64,000 nt of DNA from Phyllobacterium calauticae (GCF_019991125.1 NZ_JAGENB010000011.1:33262-97261); one strand, 5' to 3'; counted from the first letter of the stretch, positions 45,068-53,740 are shown. Made by a program: numbers and translations. The notes: generated by a model not told the origin, from the letters alone.

Positions 45068-45663
45068 AGCAGCACACGCATTCGGCTCGTCGCGGCAGTT
45101 GGCGAAAACTTCTCAAAGGCAGCGGCGCGGTGCTGCTTGTCGCGGTGCTGGGCGTCGGCGGCTATTACGGCACCATGCGGTGGCAGGGCAATTTCCATAC
45201 GACAATCCCCGGCGAACTTTACAGGTCGGCCCAGCCGACGCCGTCGCAGATCGCGTTCTACAAGAAGACCTATGGCATCAAGACCATCATCAATCTGCGC
45301 GGTGAAAATACCGGCACGGGCTGGTATGACAAGGAAGTGCTCGCCGCCAGGGATCTTGGGGTCAAGCATGTCGACTTCCGCATGTCGTCGCGGGAAATCC
45401 TCTCGCAGGATGACGCCGCAGCTTTGCTCGCCGTGATGAAGCAAGCCGAAAAGCCGGTGCTGATCCATTGCGAAGGCGGGGCCGACCGGACCGGGCTGGC
45501 CGCGGCCCTTTACATCGCGGCAATCTCGCACGGTGGCGAAGAACACGCGGAATCGCAGTTTTCTCCGCTGTTCGGTCATTTCTCGGTTTGGGGCAACCCT
45601 GCCTATGCGATGGACATCACGTTCGAAAAACTCGAACCTTGGCTTGGCTTCCCCGATTCGTAA
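45064..45663 (+). CDS. Membrane-anchored tyrosine/dual-specificity phosphatase-like protein
   Basis: 199-residue protein with one N-terminal helix (about 19-38) and an extracytoplasmic phosphatase domain. The P-loop HCEGGADRTG (C136, R142) matches HCxxGxxRT; GELYRSAQPTPSQI and TIINLRGEN are typical of the DSP/PTP-like family. Periplasmic members could act on lipid or sugar phosphates rather than protein. It is translationally coupled to the histidine kinase and 24 bases before uppP, pointing to lipid-carrier or envelope phosphate metabolism (inference). Confidence 0.85.
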   Translation: MKQHTHSARRGSWRKLLKGSGAVLLVAVLGVGGYYGTMRWQGNFHTTIPGELYRSAQPTPSQIAFYKKTYGIKTIINLRGENTGTGWYDKEVLAARDLGVKHVDFRMSSREILSQDDAAALLAVMKQAEKPVLIHCEGGADRTGLAAALYIAAISHGGEEHAESQFSPLFGHFSVWGNPAYAMDITFEKLEPWLGFPDS

Positions 45664-45687
45664 CCCTCTCATCTCTAGGCGCGCAAA

Positions 45688-46473
45688 ATGGATATTCTCA
45701 ATTCGGTCATCCTGGGAATTATTGAAGGCATCACGGAGTTCCTCCCGATTTCCAGCACCGGCCATCTTCTGATCGCCGAGCATTGGCTGGGGCAAAGGTC
45801 GGACCTTTTCAATATCGTCATTCAGGCCGGTGCCATACTGGCGGTGACCATCGTGTACTGGCGGCGGATATGGTCCCTCGCATTCGGGCTCCATCTGCCG
45901 GAAAACCGCGCCTATGTCGGCAAGCTGCTTCTGGCATTTCTGATAACCGCCGCTTTGGGGCTTATCGCAAAGAAGCTGGGCTTCAAACTGCCGGAGACCC
46001 TGCAACCGGTCGCGTGGGCGCTGATCATCGGTGGCCTGTGGATGCTGGTGGCCGAATGGCTTGCGGCAAAACAGCCGGACCGGACCGAAGTGACGTGGCT
46101 GGTCGCCATTCTCGTCGGTATCGCACAGATCGTGGCCGGCATATTCCCCGGCACCTCCCGGTCAGCCGCCACCATTTTCATTGCCATGCTGGCCGGAACC
46201 AGCAACCGCGCAGCGGCAACCGAGTTTGCATTTCTCGTGGGCATCCCGACGATGTATGCAGCCAGCGCTTATGAATTGTACGGCCAGTGGAAAACCGGTG
46301 GCGGCAATGAGGACTGGGGCGCCCTGGGCATAGCGTTCGTCGTGTCGACCATCACCGCATTCGTCGCGGTCAAATGGCTGCTCAACTACATACGTTCAAA
46401 CCGCTTCACGGCTTTCGCGATCTACCGCATTCTCTTCGGGCTTGTCCTGCTCGGTGTCTCAGTGCTTGCCTGA
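45688..46473 (+). CDS. uppP: Undecaprenyl-diphosphatase
   Basis: 261-residue inner-membrane enzyme that converts undecaprenyl pyrophosphate to the monophosphate, recycling the cell-wall lipid carrier and giving bacitracin tolerance. Both family signatures are present: EGITEFLPISSTGHL (residues 14-28) and GIFPGTSRSAATIF (around 150-163); about eight helices. Its stop overlaps the stop of the convergent RpiR gene by 15 bases. Confidence 0.95.
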   Translation: MDILNSVILGIIEGITEFLPISSTGHLLIAEHWLGQRSDLFNIVIQAGAILAVTIVYWRRIWSLAFGLHLPENRAYVGKLLLAFLITAALGLIAKKLGFKLPETLQPVAWALIIGGLWMLVAEWLAAKQPDRTEVTWLVAILVGIAQIVAGIFPGTSRSAATIFIAMLAGTSNRAAATEFAFLVGIPTMYAASAYELYGQWKTGGGNEDWGALGIAFVVSTITAFVAVKWLLNYIRSNRFTAFAIYRILFGLVLLGVSVLA

Positions 46474-47385
46474 TCTGCCGCCTTTGTGGAGACGATGCAT
46501 AAGCCTGACATCGTCTCCGGCCAGCTCCGAACGCAACAGATTGAGAAGTTCAAGCTTTTCAATCACCGCCTTCGGCTGAAAGGTCGCAAGGCCGACGATG
46601 ATCGCCTCGATGAACGCCAGCGTCGCCGTGTGCATGCTGAAGGCATCGGTCTTTCCGCGCGGGATCGTGAGCGTCATATCAACTCTTGGGCCCAGCTGGC
46701 TCTCCAGCGTATCCGTCACCAGTATTTTTCCGGCATTCACGCGGTCCGCATGATCGACAAGCACGTCGAGTTCCGAATAGACCCGCCCATAGGCCATGAT
46801 GAAAAGCAAATCGCCCGTCTCCATCGGCAGGAGCTGATCCGCCAGCAGAAGACCGGTCGCCGTCACTGCCCGCGCCCGCAAGCCAAACCGCGTCAGCTGG
46901 GTCGCGAAGTAAACGGCAAGCGCGCTCGTGGGGCCGATGCCGAAAATGACGATCTCGCGCGCCCCGGCCAGCCTTGTCACCAGCGCAACGTAATCATCCA
47001 CCGGCACATTCTCGCTGATCGCTTCGATAGCCTGGATGTGAGCCCTTTGCGTGTCTTCAAACGCCTTCTTCAGATCTCCCCCGGTTTCCCTGATGGTCTG
47101 GGTGATCCGCTCTGCCGGGTTGTCCTGCGTCTTAAGATCATCGGCAATGGCGCGGCGCAGGGCATCAAGCCCGTCGAAACCGAGAGCCTTGGCGGTGCGG
47201 ATGACGGTCGCGTCACTGGTACCCAGAGTCCTGGCAAGTTCCATCGCGGACATAACCAGCACCTGATGCCTGTTTGCGGCGAAATAGGTTGCGACCCGCC
47301 GCTCCGTCTGGCTCAGCGGAAGAGAGCCGTCATGAACCGGCAGAAAGATGGAACGTGCTCCGGACAACCTGTTCTCCATTGACAT
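46459..47385 (-). CDS. RpiR/MurR-family transcriptional regulator
   Basis: 308-residue regulator: N-terminal helix-turn-helix (about residues 24-90; LSQTERRVATYFAANRHQVLVMSAMELARTLGTSDATVIRTAKALGF) and a C-terminal SIS sugar-phosphate domain (about 130-270; IVIFGIGPTSALAVYFATQL). No ribosome-binding site is present before either possible start (47385 or 47379); the bases directly upstream are taken up by a 14-bp inverted repeat, so the mRNA may be leaderless or weakly translated. Faces the COG4280-type membrane gene. Confidence 0.9.
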   Translation of the reverse strand: MSMENRLSGARSIFLPVHDGSLPLSQTERRVATYFAANRHQVLVMSAMELARTLGTSDATVIRTAKALGFDGLDALRRAIADDLKTQDNPAERITQTIRETGGDLKKAFEDTQRAHIQAIEAISENVPVDDYVALVTRLAGAREIVIFGIGPTSALAVYFATQLTRFGLRARAVTATGLLLADQLLPMETGDLLFIMAYGRVYSELDVLVDHADRVNAGKILVTDTLESQLGPRVDMTLTIPRGKTDAFSMHTATLAFIEAIIVGLATFQPKAVIEKLELLNLLRSELAGDDVRLMHRLHKGGRSGKH

Positions 47386-47390
47386 TTGTC

Positions 47391-47427
47391 GTATTTACTA
47401 CATTATCACGTGCAATGTAGTAAATAC
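47391..47427. promoter_or_regulatory. Perfect 14-bp inverted repeat between rpiR and the membrane operon
   Basis: GTATTTACTACATT (47391-47404) and AATGTAGTAAATAC (47414-47427) are exact inverse copies separated by 9 bases. Each arm contains TGTAGTAAATAC, itself a quasi-palindrome of the TGTA-n-TACA kind seen for RpiR-family operators such as HexR. It lies 5 bp from the RpiR start and 20 bp from the membrane-protein start, so binding should shut both promoters. Confidence 0.75.
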
Positions 47428-47446
47428 AACCAAGCGACTCATCATC

Positions 47447-48202
47447 ATGGACAGTATCTCGTGGAGCATAGCGGGACCAGCAATCGGCGCGGCCTTCCTG
47501 GCCTCCGTTGTCGAGGTCGTTGAGGCGTTCACCATCGTTTTGGCGGTCGGTGTCCTCAGGGGCTGGCGCCCCGCCATCGCCGGGACCCTTGCGGGCCTGG
47601 CGGTCCTTGCAATCATCGTCGCCGGTCTGGGACCGCTGCTCGATCAGGTTCCGCTGCATGGTCTGCAACTGGTCATCGGCGTTCTGCTCCTGCTGTTCGG
47701 CATGGGCTGGCTGCGCAAGGCCATCCTCCGGTCGGCAGGCATTGTTCCCCTACACGACGAGCTTGCCGCATTTCAGGCGGAAAAAGCCAATCTCGACAAA
47801 GAGGCACAGACGCATGGCACCTCGCTCGATTGGATCGCCGGCATAACGGCATTCAAGGCCATTCTCCTCGAGGGGCTTGAAGTCGTGTTCATCGTGATCG
47901 CCGTCGGCTCCGGTCGCGGCCTCGTCGGCCCGGCTGCGCTTGGGGCACTGGCCGCGTGCGTGCTCGTGTTGCTGGTGGGCGCTGTTGTCCACAAGCCCCT
48001 GTCGCGTGTTCCGGAAAACACCATGAAGTTCGGCGTCGGGGTCATGCTGTCCTCCTTCGGCGTGTTCTGGACCGGAGAAGGCCTGGGCATCGCCTGGCCG
48101 GGACAGGACCTGACATTGCTGCTTTTCGCCGCCCTCTTCCTTCTGACGGGAATCGCGATGGCCTATATCCTTGGCACAAGGAAGCAGGAGATTTCCCGAT
48201 GA
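47447..48202 (+). CDS. COG4280-type membrane protein, probable ion transporter
   Basis: 251-residue protein with about six to seven helices in two similar halves. Each half begins with an acidic helix: ASVVEVVEAFTIVLAVGVLRGW (about residues 15-36) and KAILLEGLEVVFIVIAVGSGRG (about 138-159). The LEGLE motif recalls the REGLE motif of FTR1 iron permeases and the acidic motifs of GDT1-type cation transporters, but I do not claim a substrate. The ATG at 47447 starts the conserved part. A small membrane protein gene overlaps its end by four bases; an RpiR regulator faces it. Confidence 0.75.
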   Translation: MDSISWSIAGPAIGAAFLASVVEVVEAFTIVLAVGVLRGWRPAIAGTLAGLAVLAIIVAGLGPLLDQVPLHGLQLVIGVLLLLFGMGWLRKAILRSAGIVPLHDELAAFQAEKANLDKEAQTHGTSLDWIAGITAFKAILLEGLEVVFIVIAVGSGRGLVGPAALGALAACVLVLLVGAVVHKPLSRVPENTMKFGVGVMLSSFGVFWTGEGLGIAWPGQDLTLLLFAALFLLTGIAMAYILGTRKQEISR

Positions 48203-48420
48203 ATATTCTGAAGGAAGTGTTTGCGGAACTCTACAAGATGTTCCTCGGCGATGCCAAGCTGACGGCGGCCACCTGTGTCGTGGTGGCGGCGACGGCGGCC
48301 ATCATCAGATGGGTGCCTGCCGTGAATACGGCCATCGTCGGATATCTGTTTCTGGCGGGATGCCTGGCGACGCTGATTATCGTCACGACCGCAGCCGCGG
48401 TCCGTTCACGCCGGCCATAA
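48199..48420 (+). CDS. Small two-helix membrane protein, partner of the COG4280-type protein
   Basis: 73-residue protein: amphipathic N-terminus (NILKEVFAELYKMFLGDAK) and two hydrophobic helices (about 22-40 and 44-66). ATGA overlap with the upstream gene shows translational coupling; it is most simply read as an accessory subunit. No family recognised. Confidence 0.75.
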   Translation: MNILKEVFAELYKMFLGDAKLTAATCVVVAATAAIIRWVPAVNTAIVGYLFLAGCLATLIIVTTAAAVRSRRP

Positions 48421-48444
48421 CCGGACACGCCTGCGGGTGTCCGG
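48421..48444. terminator. Bidirectional stem-loop between convergent genes
   Basis: CCGGACAC and GTGTCCGG form an 8-bp perfect stem with an 8-base loop, starting one base after the small membrane protein stop and 24 bases beyond the opposite gene's stop. Confidence 0.65.
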
Positions 48445-48467
48445 CCACTATTTCATTCGCCTTTGCT

Positions 48468-49307
48468 TCAGCGCTGCCTGGGACGCAGCGTCAGTTTCAT
48501 GTGGCGGTTGACATCCTTGTAGAGCAGGTAGCGGAAAGGCTGCGGGCCACCGGCATAGCAGGCCTGCGGGCAGAATGCGCGCAGCCACATGAAGTCGCCG
48601 GCTTCCACCTCGACCCAATCCTGATTGAGACGATAGACGGCCTTGCCTTCCAGCACATAGAGGCCATGTTCCATGACGTGCGTCTCGGCAAACGGGATAA
48701 CGGCGCCCGGCAGCAGCGTGACAATGGTCACGTGCATGTCGTGCCGCACATCGGCCGGATCGACGAAACGCGTCGTCGCCCATCTGCCATCCGTGTCCGG
48801 CATGACCGATGGCGCAATGTCGTTTTCATTGAGCACAAGCGGCGTGGGCAGGTCGATGCCGTCGACGGCCTCGTAGGATTTGCGTATCCAGTGAAAACGC
48901 ACGAACGTATCTGTTGTATTCACAACGGACCAATCGGTTGCAGGCGGGATAAACGCATATCCACCCGGCTGCATGGTGTGGGTCTTGCCGGCAAGCGTCA
49001 GTTGCAGCGCGCCCTCGACGATGAACAGCACCCCTTCCGCGTCCGGGTCCAGCTCCGGGCGGGCACTGCCGCCGCCGGGTGCGACTTCCATGATGTACTG
49101 CGAGAAGGTTTCCGCAAAGCCGGACAATGGTCGTGCCAGAACCCAGCAACGGGTCTTGTCCCAAAACGGCAGAACACTGGTGACGATATCCTGCATCACC
49201 CCCTTCGGCAGGACGGCATAGGCCTCGGTGAATACGGCACGGCCCGTCAGCAGCTGGCTTTGCGAGGGATGTCCGCCTTGGGGTGCATAATAGGTGTTTC
49301 GGGACAT
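48468..49307 (-). CDS. allE: (S)-ureidoglycine aminohydrolase
   Basis: 279-residue bicupin that releases ammonia from (S)-ureidoglycine in allantoin degradation. It reads MSRNTYYAPQGGHPSQSQLLTGRAVFTEAYAVLP at the N-terminus, a family hallmark; the second cupin holds the metal ligands (PFAETHVMEHGLYVLEGKAVYRL, with Glu, His, His, and a later Gln in FCPQACYAGG). The ATG at 49307 has GGAG upstream. No other allantoin genes are adjacent, so it is isolated from its pathway in this window. The 237 bp upstream contain no gene. Confidence 0.9.
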   Translation of the reverse strand: MSRNTYYAPQGGHPSQSQLLTGRAVFTEAYAVLPKGVMQDIVTSVLPFWDKTRCWVLARPLSGFAETFSQYIMEVAPGGGSARPELDPDAEGVLFIVEGALQLTLAGKTHTMQPGGYAFIPPATDWSVVNTTDTFVRFHWIRKSYEAVDGIDLPTPLVLNENDIAPSVMPDTDGRWATTRFVDPADVRHDMHVTIVTLLPGAVIPFAETHVMEHGLYVLEGKAVYRLNQDWVEVEAGDFMWLRAFCPQACYAGGPQPFRYLLYKDVNRHMKLTLRPRQR

Positions 49308-49544
49308 AGGAGACTCCTCAGCTTGTCCAATAATGTTTGAGCGCCAGATGCGCAATTCCGTGGGCCAGTGTTACCCGCTCCTATGAACCATCTTGCAAAT
49401 GAAGCAAACTCCCAATCCCTAGCAGAATCCCATTGAAATCACATGGGTTGATCAGCGCCGCTCACGCGGCGATTCCGCCCATAGTAAATCAACCGGATGC
49501 GCAGCATTTTCAAAATGATATTGAAGATGTTTTGACGATTTCGT

Positions 49545-50363
49545 CTACGACATTTTGTCCAAGCGGTCGCTGGCGCCATTCATGGCTTCCTGCAACTGCC
49601 TCGCAAGCCCGCGTGTACAGGCACGGACCGGCAGCCCCTTCTGCCCATTGCCTTCAAGGGGAAACGGATCGGCATACCCGCCGGCTTCTTCCACAAGCAG
49701 CAAACCGGCAAGCACATCCCAGGCAAAGAGATGCGCCTCGACATAGCCGTCAATGCGCCCTGCGGCGACCTGAGCCAGGCCGCGCGCCGCTGAACCGAAT
49801 TGAACGCACTCGCACCCCGCATCGAGCAGACGCGCCATCAAGGCCAGATAGTCGCTTGACGATGTCCTTCTGGAATAGCCCGCTTCAACCGCCGCTCGCC
49901 CCATCGTCGCGGTTGTGCTCACCCGCATGCGCTCGCCATTGCAGAACGCCCCATGGCCACGGCGCGCAACAAACAATTCCTCAACCACGGGATCAAACAC
50001 CACGCCGATCCGCGTATCGCCATTGAGGCTGAAAGCAATTGAGATGGCAAAGCCGGCGATGCCACGGGCAAAATTTCCTGTGCCGTCGATGGGATCGACA
50101 ACCCACACCTGCGCGCTGATGTCTCCTCCGGACTCCTCGGTCAAAATGCCGTCATCCGGAAATCGGCTTTGGATCGCATTGCGGATGAGAGCATCGATTG
50201 CGTGATCCGCTGCGGTAACCAGGTCCTGCGGCCCCTTCTCGATGATCCTGAGACCGTCAGACCTGCGGAAGTGGCGCATGGCAACCGCACCCGCCTGCTG
50301 CGCCAATGAAACCGCGAAATCGTAACGCGCGGAAAGCGCGGCATCGCTCATGGCAACATTCAT
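49545..50363 (-). CDS. Inositol monophosphatase family protein
   Basis: 272-residue Mg-dependent phosphatase. Both family motifs are present: WVVDPIDGTGNFARG (metal site) and LFAWDVLAGLLLVEEAGG near the C-terminus, plus LTEESGG. Substrates of the family include inositol, histidinol and other polyol phosphates. It overlaps the IclR regulator gene by four bases, so is co-transcribed with it and presumably serves the pathway of the divergent MBL/ABC operon. Confidence 0.9.
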   Translation of the reverse strand: MNVAMSDAALSARYDFAVSLAQQAGAVAMRHFRRSDGLRIIEKGPQDLVTAADHAIDALIRNAIQSRFPDDGILTEESGGDISAQVWVVDPIDGTGNFARGIAGFAISIAFSLNGDTRIGVVFDPVVEELFVARRGHGAFCNGERMRVSTTATMGRAAVEAGYSRRTSSSDYLALMARLLDAGCECVQFGSAARGLAQVAAGRIDGYVEAHLFAWDVLAGLLLVEEAGGYADPFPLEGNGQKGLPVRACTRGLARQLQEAMNGASDRLDKMS

Positions 50364-51187
50364 GGTTTTGCTATGCCTGTCCGTGATTTCATGCGCCAGG
50401 CCGCGGCAGACGGCAGGCCGCCCAGTGCTGCAGCAATACGGTCGGCATGTTCGATGAGCGATCGCGCCATCGCCGGTACGGCGGCATCCGGCAGCAGCTG
50501 TTTCAAAGTCGTCACGCTGATCGCCCCCACGGCAGCTCCATCATGTCCGAAGACACCGGCGGCGACGCAGACCACGCCTTCGTGATCTTCCTCGTCATCA
50601 ATCGCATAATGCCGCTCGGTCACGAGATCGAGCGCAGCGCTCAATGCCGGTATCGAGCTGAGCGTCTTGGCGGTCCGTGCGGGGTATCCGACACGCTCCA
50701 GAATGGTCACCGCATCGTCGCGCGCCATGGCCGCAAGAAAGATCTTGCCGACTGCCGAACAATGCGGCCGTTCGCGTCGGCCAAGCGCCGCTTCGAATCG
50801 AATGGCATCGGGGGCATCGGCCCTGCCGATCACCACAGCCGCATCCTCGTCCCATATGGCAACGCGCGAGGTGATGCCTATCGACTGCGTCAACTGGCGC
50901 AGAACCGGCATTGCGACATCGGCGATCCCCGTTCCGCTGATGGCGAGATCCCCAAGGCGCACCAAGGCAAGGCCGAGCAGATAGCGCCGCGTCATCCCCT
51001 CGCCCACATCCGTCACGATGCCACGTGCCTTCAGCGTCAGCAGAATGGCATAGGCCGCCGCTTTCGTGATGCCGACATCCCGCGCAAGGTCAGTCAGACG
51101 CGCGCCCTCCCGCCCCGACCCCGCGATCTTGTCGACGATATCCAGCGCTCGTCCCACGCTCTGCACCCGGTAGAGATCTTCAGCCAT
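50360..51187 (-). CDS. IclR-family transcriptional regulator
   Basis: 275-residue regulator from the ATG at 51187. Winged helix-turn-helix at about 15-70 (RALDIVDKIAGSGREGARLTDLARDVGITKAAAYAILLTLKARGIV) and the IclR effector domain (GRRERPHCSAVGKIFLAAM, DEEDHEGVVCVAAGVFGHDGAAVGAISVT). An AGGAGG box lies 11 bases before this ATG and only 2 bases before an alternative TTG at 51196, which favours the ATG. Divergent from the MBL/ABC operon. Confidence 0.9.
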   Translation of the reverse strand: MAEDLYRVQSVGRALDIVDKIAGSGREGARLTDLARDVGITKAAAYAILLTLKARGIVTDVGEGMTRRYLLGLALVRLGDLAISGTGIADVAMPVLRQLTQSIGITSRVAIWDEDAAVVIGRADAPDAIRFEAALGRRERPHCSAVGKIFLAAMARDDAVTILERVGYPARTAKTLSSIPALSAALDLVTERHYAIDDEEDHEGVVCVAAGVFGHDGAAVGAISVTTLKQLLPDAAVPAMARSLIEHADRIAAALGGLPSAAAWRMKSRTGIAKP

Positions 51188-51214
51188 TGCGCACAATTCC
51201 TCCTACCTGTCATT

Positions 51215-51246
51215 AAACAGACACGTGTTAATAGTAAACACTGTTT
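51215..51246. promoter_or_regulatory. Candidate IclR operator
   Basis: AAACAG (51215-51220) and CTGTTT (51241-51246) are inverted copies separated by 20 bases, with an ACACGTGT palindrome (51221-51228) inside, all within the 129-bp divergent gap between the IclR gene and the MBL gene. Confidence 0.35.
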
Positions 51247-51316
51247 CGTAATAAAAAACAAATCCTATCCAAGCAATCTCTTCGTGCCAAAGACAGGATG
51301 CTACCAGGAATGAATC

Positions 51317-52069
51317 ATGCACGTGACAGTACTCGGAGCAGGCACCGTCCTTCCCTGCGCCAACCGCAGCCCATCTGGTTACCTCGTTAATATCGCCGAA
51401 GAACGGCTGGTGTTTGATATGGGAGCAGGAACGCTGGCGCGCCTGCATTCGGCAGGGTTCAGCTACCGCGACCTCGACAAGGTTTTTATCTCCCACCTGC
51501 ATTCCGACCATGTGCTCGATCTCATCGCCTTGCTGCAGGCTTTCAATGCCACACCCGGATGGACCCGCACGGCACCCCTCACCCTCATGGGCTGCAAGGG
51601 TTTGAGCGATTTCGTTGCCGGCATCATGAACCTGTTCGATGGCACGGTGCCGGAAAACTACGAACTGAATATCGTCGAATTGCCTACCGGCCGGCATGAT
51701 TTTCCCGGCTTCGCCATCGAAACAGCACTGACCGGCCACACGGACAACAGCCTGGCATTCCGGCTTGAAGCCAATGACGGGGTCTTTGTTTATTCCGGCG
51801 ATGCAATCGAAAGCGTCGCCCTTGCCGGACTGGCCCGCAAGGCAGACCTTTTCGCCTGCGAGTGCTCCTTCCCCACAGGTTTTGTCACGGCGGATCATCT
51901 CACAGCCGATGGCGTTGGCCGCCTCGCAGCGTCTGCCGGGGTAAAACGCGTGCTGCTTACACATCTCTATCCGGATACGAATGACGACGAGGTGGCGCGG
52001 CAAGTCAGTTCCCTGTTTGACGGCGACGTCATCGTGGCGCGTGACGGCACGGTGGTGGTGCTGCCGTGA
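51317..52069 (+). CDS. Metallo-beta-lactamase-fold hydrolase (RNase Z/PhnP-like)
   Basis: 250-residue binuclear metal hydrolase. The signature HLHSDH is at about residues 59-64 (FISHLHSDHVLDL), with further ligands in GHTDNS, YSGDA and LLTHLYPD. The order resembles RNase Z and the phosphodiesterase PhnP. Its stop overlaps the first permease start by four bases (GTGA), so it belongs to the transporter operon and may hydrolyse the imported compound, perhaps a cyclic or diester phosphate (inference supported by the divergent IMPase gene). Confidence 0.87.
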   Translation: MHVTVLGAGTVLPCANRSPSGYLVNIAEERLVFDMGAGTLARLHSAGFSYRDLDKVFISHLHSDHVLDLIALLQAFNATPGWTRTAPLTLMGCKGLSDFVAGIMNLFDGTVPENYELNIVELPTGRHDFPGFAIETALTGHTDNSLAFRLEANDGVFVYSGDAIESVALAGLARKADLFACECSFPTGFVTADHLTADGVGRLAASAGVKRVLLTHLYPDTNDDEVARQVSSLFDGDVIVARDGTVVVLP

Positions 52070-52914
52070 AGAGGATTGGGTTGGGAAAGCTCAACCGCAC
52101 CTGGTTGGGCCTTCTGCCGCTGCTGGCATTCGTCAGTGCCTTCGAAATCCTGCCGGTCCTCATGCTGGTGAAGTCGAGTTTGAGCGGGCCGGACGGCTTG
52201 CTGCTGGGCAATTTTGCGCGGACATTGACGCCATCCATCGCCACAGCCTTCGCCAACAGCCTGCAATTGTCGCTCGCAACGGCCCTGGGCGGGACTCTTT
52301 TGGGGACGATCATCGCCTATGCCATTGCCACATCCTCCAACGCCACCGTCCGGCTTTCGCTGACCGCCCTTGCCAATGTCACAGCAAATTTCGGGGGTGC
52401 CCCGCTTGCCTTTGCCTTTGTCATCACGCTTGGCTCAACCGGCTTCATCACGATCCTGTTGGGCTATGCCGGTATCGACCTCTATCCCGGTTTCCGGATT
52501 TATTCGATCGGCGGCCTGGGTATTGCTTACCTCTATTTCCAGCTGCCGCTGGCCATTCTGCTCGTCATCCCCGCGCTGAAGGGGCTGCGACGGGAGTGGC
52601 GGGAAGCAGCGGAATGCCTCGGCGCTTCCGGCCTGCAATATTGGACCGGCATCGGACTGCCCATTCTCGCGCCGGCCATGCTGGCAAGTTTTTTCCTGTT
52701 GTTCGCCAATGCCTTCGGCGCCTATGCGACCGCGTGGACCCTCACCGGTTCCGACGTCAATATCATCCCTGTGCAGATCGCCGCCCTGATACGCGGCGAG
52801 GTGAAGCTTGACCCGGCACTGGCTGATGCGCTTGCGGTTCTTTCCCTGCTTGTCATGGGAAGCTGCCTCGTTGCCTATCAGCATTTCATGCGCCGCATGA
52901 GGCATGCGGCATGA
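52066..52914 (+). CDS. ABC importer permease 1 (PotB/CysU type)
   Basis: 282-residue permease with about six helices and the EAA-loop segment EWREAAECLGASGLQYWTGIGLPILAPAM. Start is GTG at 52066, overlapping the MBL stop. The permease type is that used for polyamine, thiamine, iron(III) and phosphonate importers. No ATPase gene lies beside it. Confidence 0.87.
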   Translation: MKRIGLGKLNRTWLGLLPLLAFVSAFEILPVLMLVKSSLSGPDGLLLGNFARTLTPSIATAFANSLQLSLATALGGTLLGTIIAYAIATSSNATVRLSLTALANVTANFGGAPLAFAFVITLGSTGFITILLGYAGIDLYPGFRIYSIGGLGIAYLYFQLPLAILLVIPALKGLRREWREAAECLGASGLQYWTGIGLPILAPAMLASFFLLFANAFGAYATAWTLTGSDVNIIPVQIAALIRGEVKLDPALADALAVLSLLVMGSCLVAYQHFMRRMRHAA

Positions 52915-53723
52915 CCATGAAATCGCTCACGTGGCGGGCGCCGGTCATCGGTTCCTTCATCGCGTTCATGATCGTGCCGGTCATCGCAACGGCACTGTTT
53001 TCCGTCGCAACCCGCTGGGACCGGACCCTGTGGCCGGAAGGACTGACACTGAACTGGTGGATCAAGGTTTCATCGCGCTCGGCTTTCCTCGATACGCTGA
53101 TGAATTCGCTCTGGCTTTCCGCACTGTCTGTCCTGGTTTCACTGATCCTTGTGGTGCCTGCGGCCTATCTCGTCCATGCGCGCATGCCGCGGGCCAAGCC
53201 ATGGCTGGAATTCCTGTCGCTCGTACCCTTTTCCCTGTCGGGGGTGGTGCTGGCGCTTGCTCTCATCCGCCTCTATTCAAAGCTGCCGCTGCCCCTCGTC
53301 AACACGCCCAATCTTCTGATTGCGGCCTATGTCATCATCACGCTGCCGTTCATGTACCGCGCGGTGATGAATGCCCTTGAAAGCGTCGATACGAACAGGC
53401 TTTCAGAGGCGGCCCAAAGCCTTGGTGCCAACCCCGCGCAGGTTCTGCTGCGGGTTATCGTGCCCAACATCGCACCTGGCATTGTCAACGGCAGCCTGCT
53501 GGTCTTTTCCACGGCCTTCGCCGAGTTCGTCCTTGCCAATCTGCTGACCGGCACGCGCTTCAAGACCTTTCCGATCTATCTCGTCGAGTTCACGCGTTCC
53601 GATGCCCGGCAGGCAAGCGCCCTTGCCTTCATGAGCTTTGCATTCGCCTGGCTCATTTCGCTTGCCATCCTGTGGAGTGCAACGCGGGTTCGCCAGAACG
53701 CGAGAGCCGATACCCCGCACTGA
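52911..53723 (+). CDS. ABC importer permease 2 (PotC type)
   Basis: 270-residue permease partner with about six helices; EAA-loop TNRLSEAAQSLGANPAQVLLRVIVPNIAPGI. It overlaps permease 1 by four bases (ATGA). The binding-protein gene follows after 71 bp that hold a stem-loop. Confidence 0.88.
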   Translation: MTMKSLTWRAPVIGSFIAFMIVPVIATALFSVATRWDRTLWPEGLTLNWWIKVSSRSAFLDTLMNSLWLSALSVLVSLILVVPAAYLVHARMPRAKPWLEFLSLVPFSLSGVVLALALIRLYSKLPLPLVNTPNLLIAAYVIITLPFMYRAVMNALESVDTNRLSEAAQSLGANPAQVLLRVIVPNIAPGIVNGSLLVFSTAFAEFVLANLLTGTRFKTFPIYLVEFTRSDARQASALAFMSFAFAWLISLAILWSATRVRQNARADTPH

Positions 53724-53740
53724 ACGCAAACACCGACATG

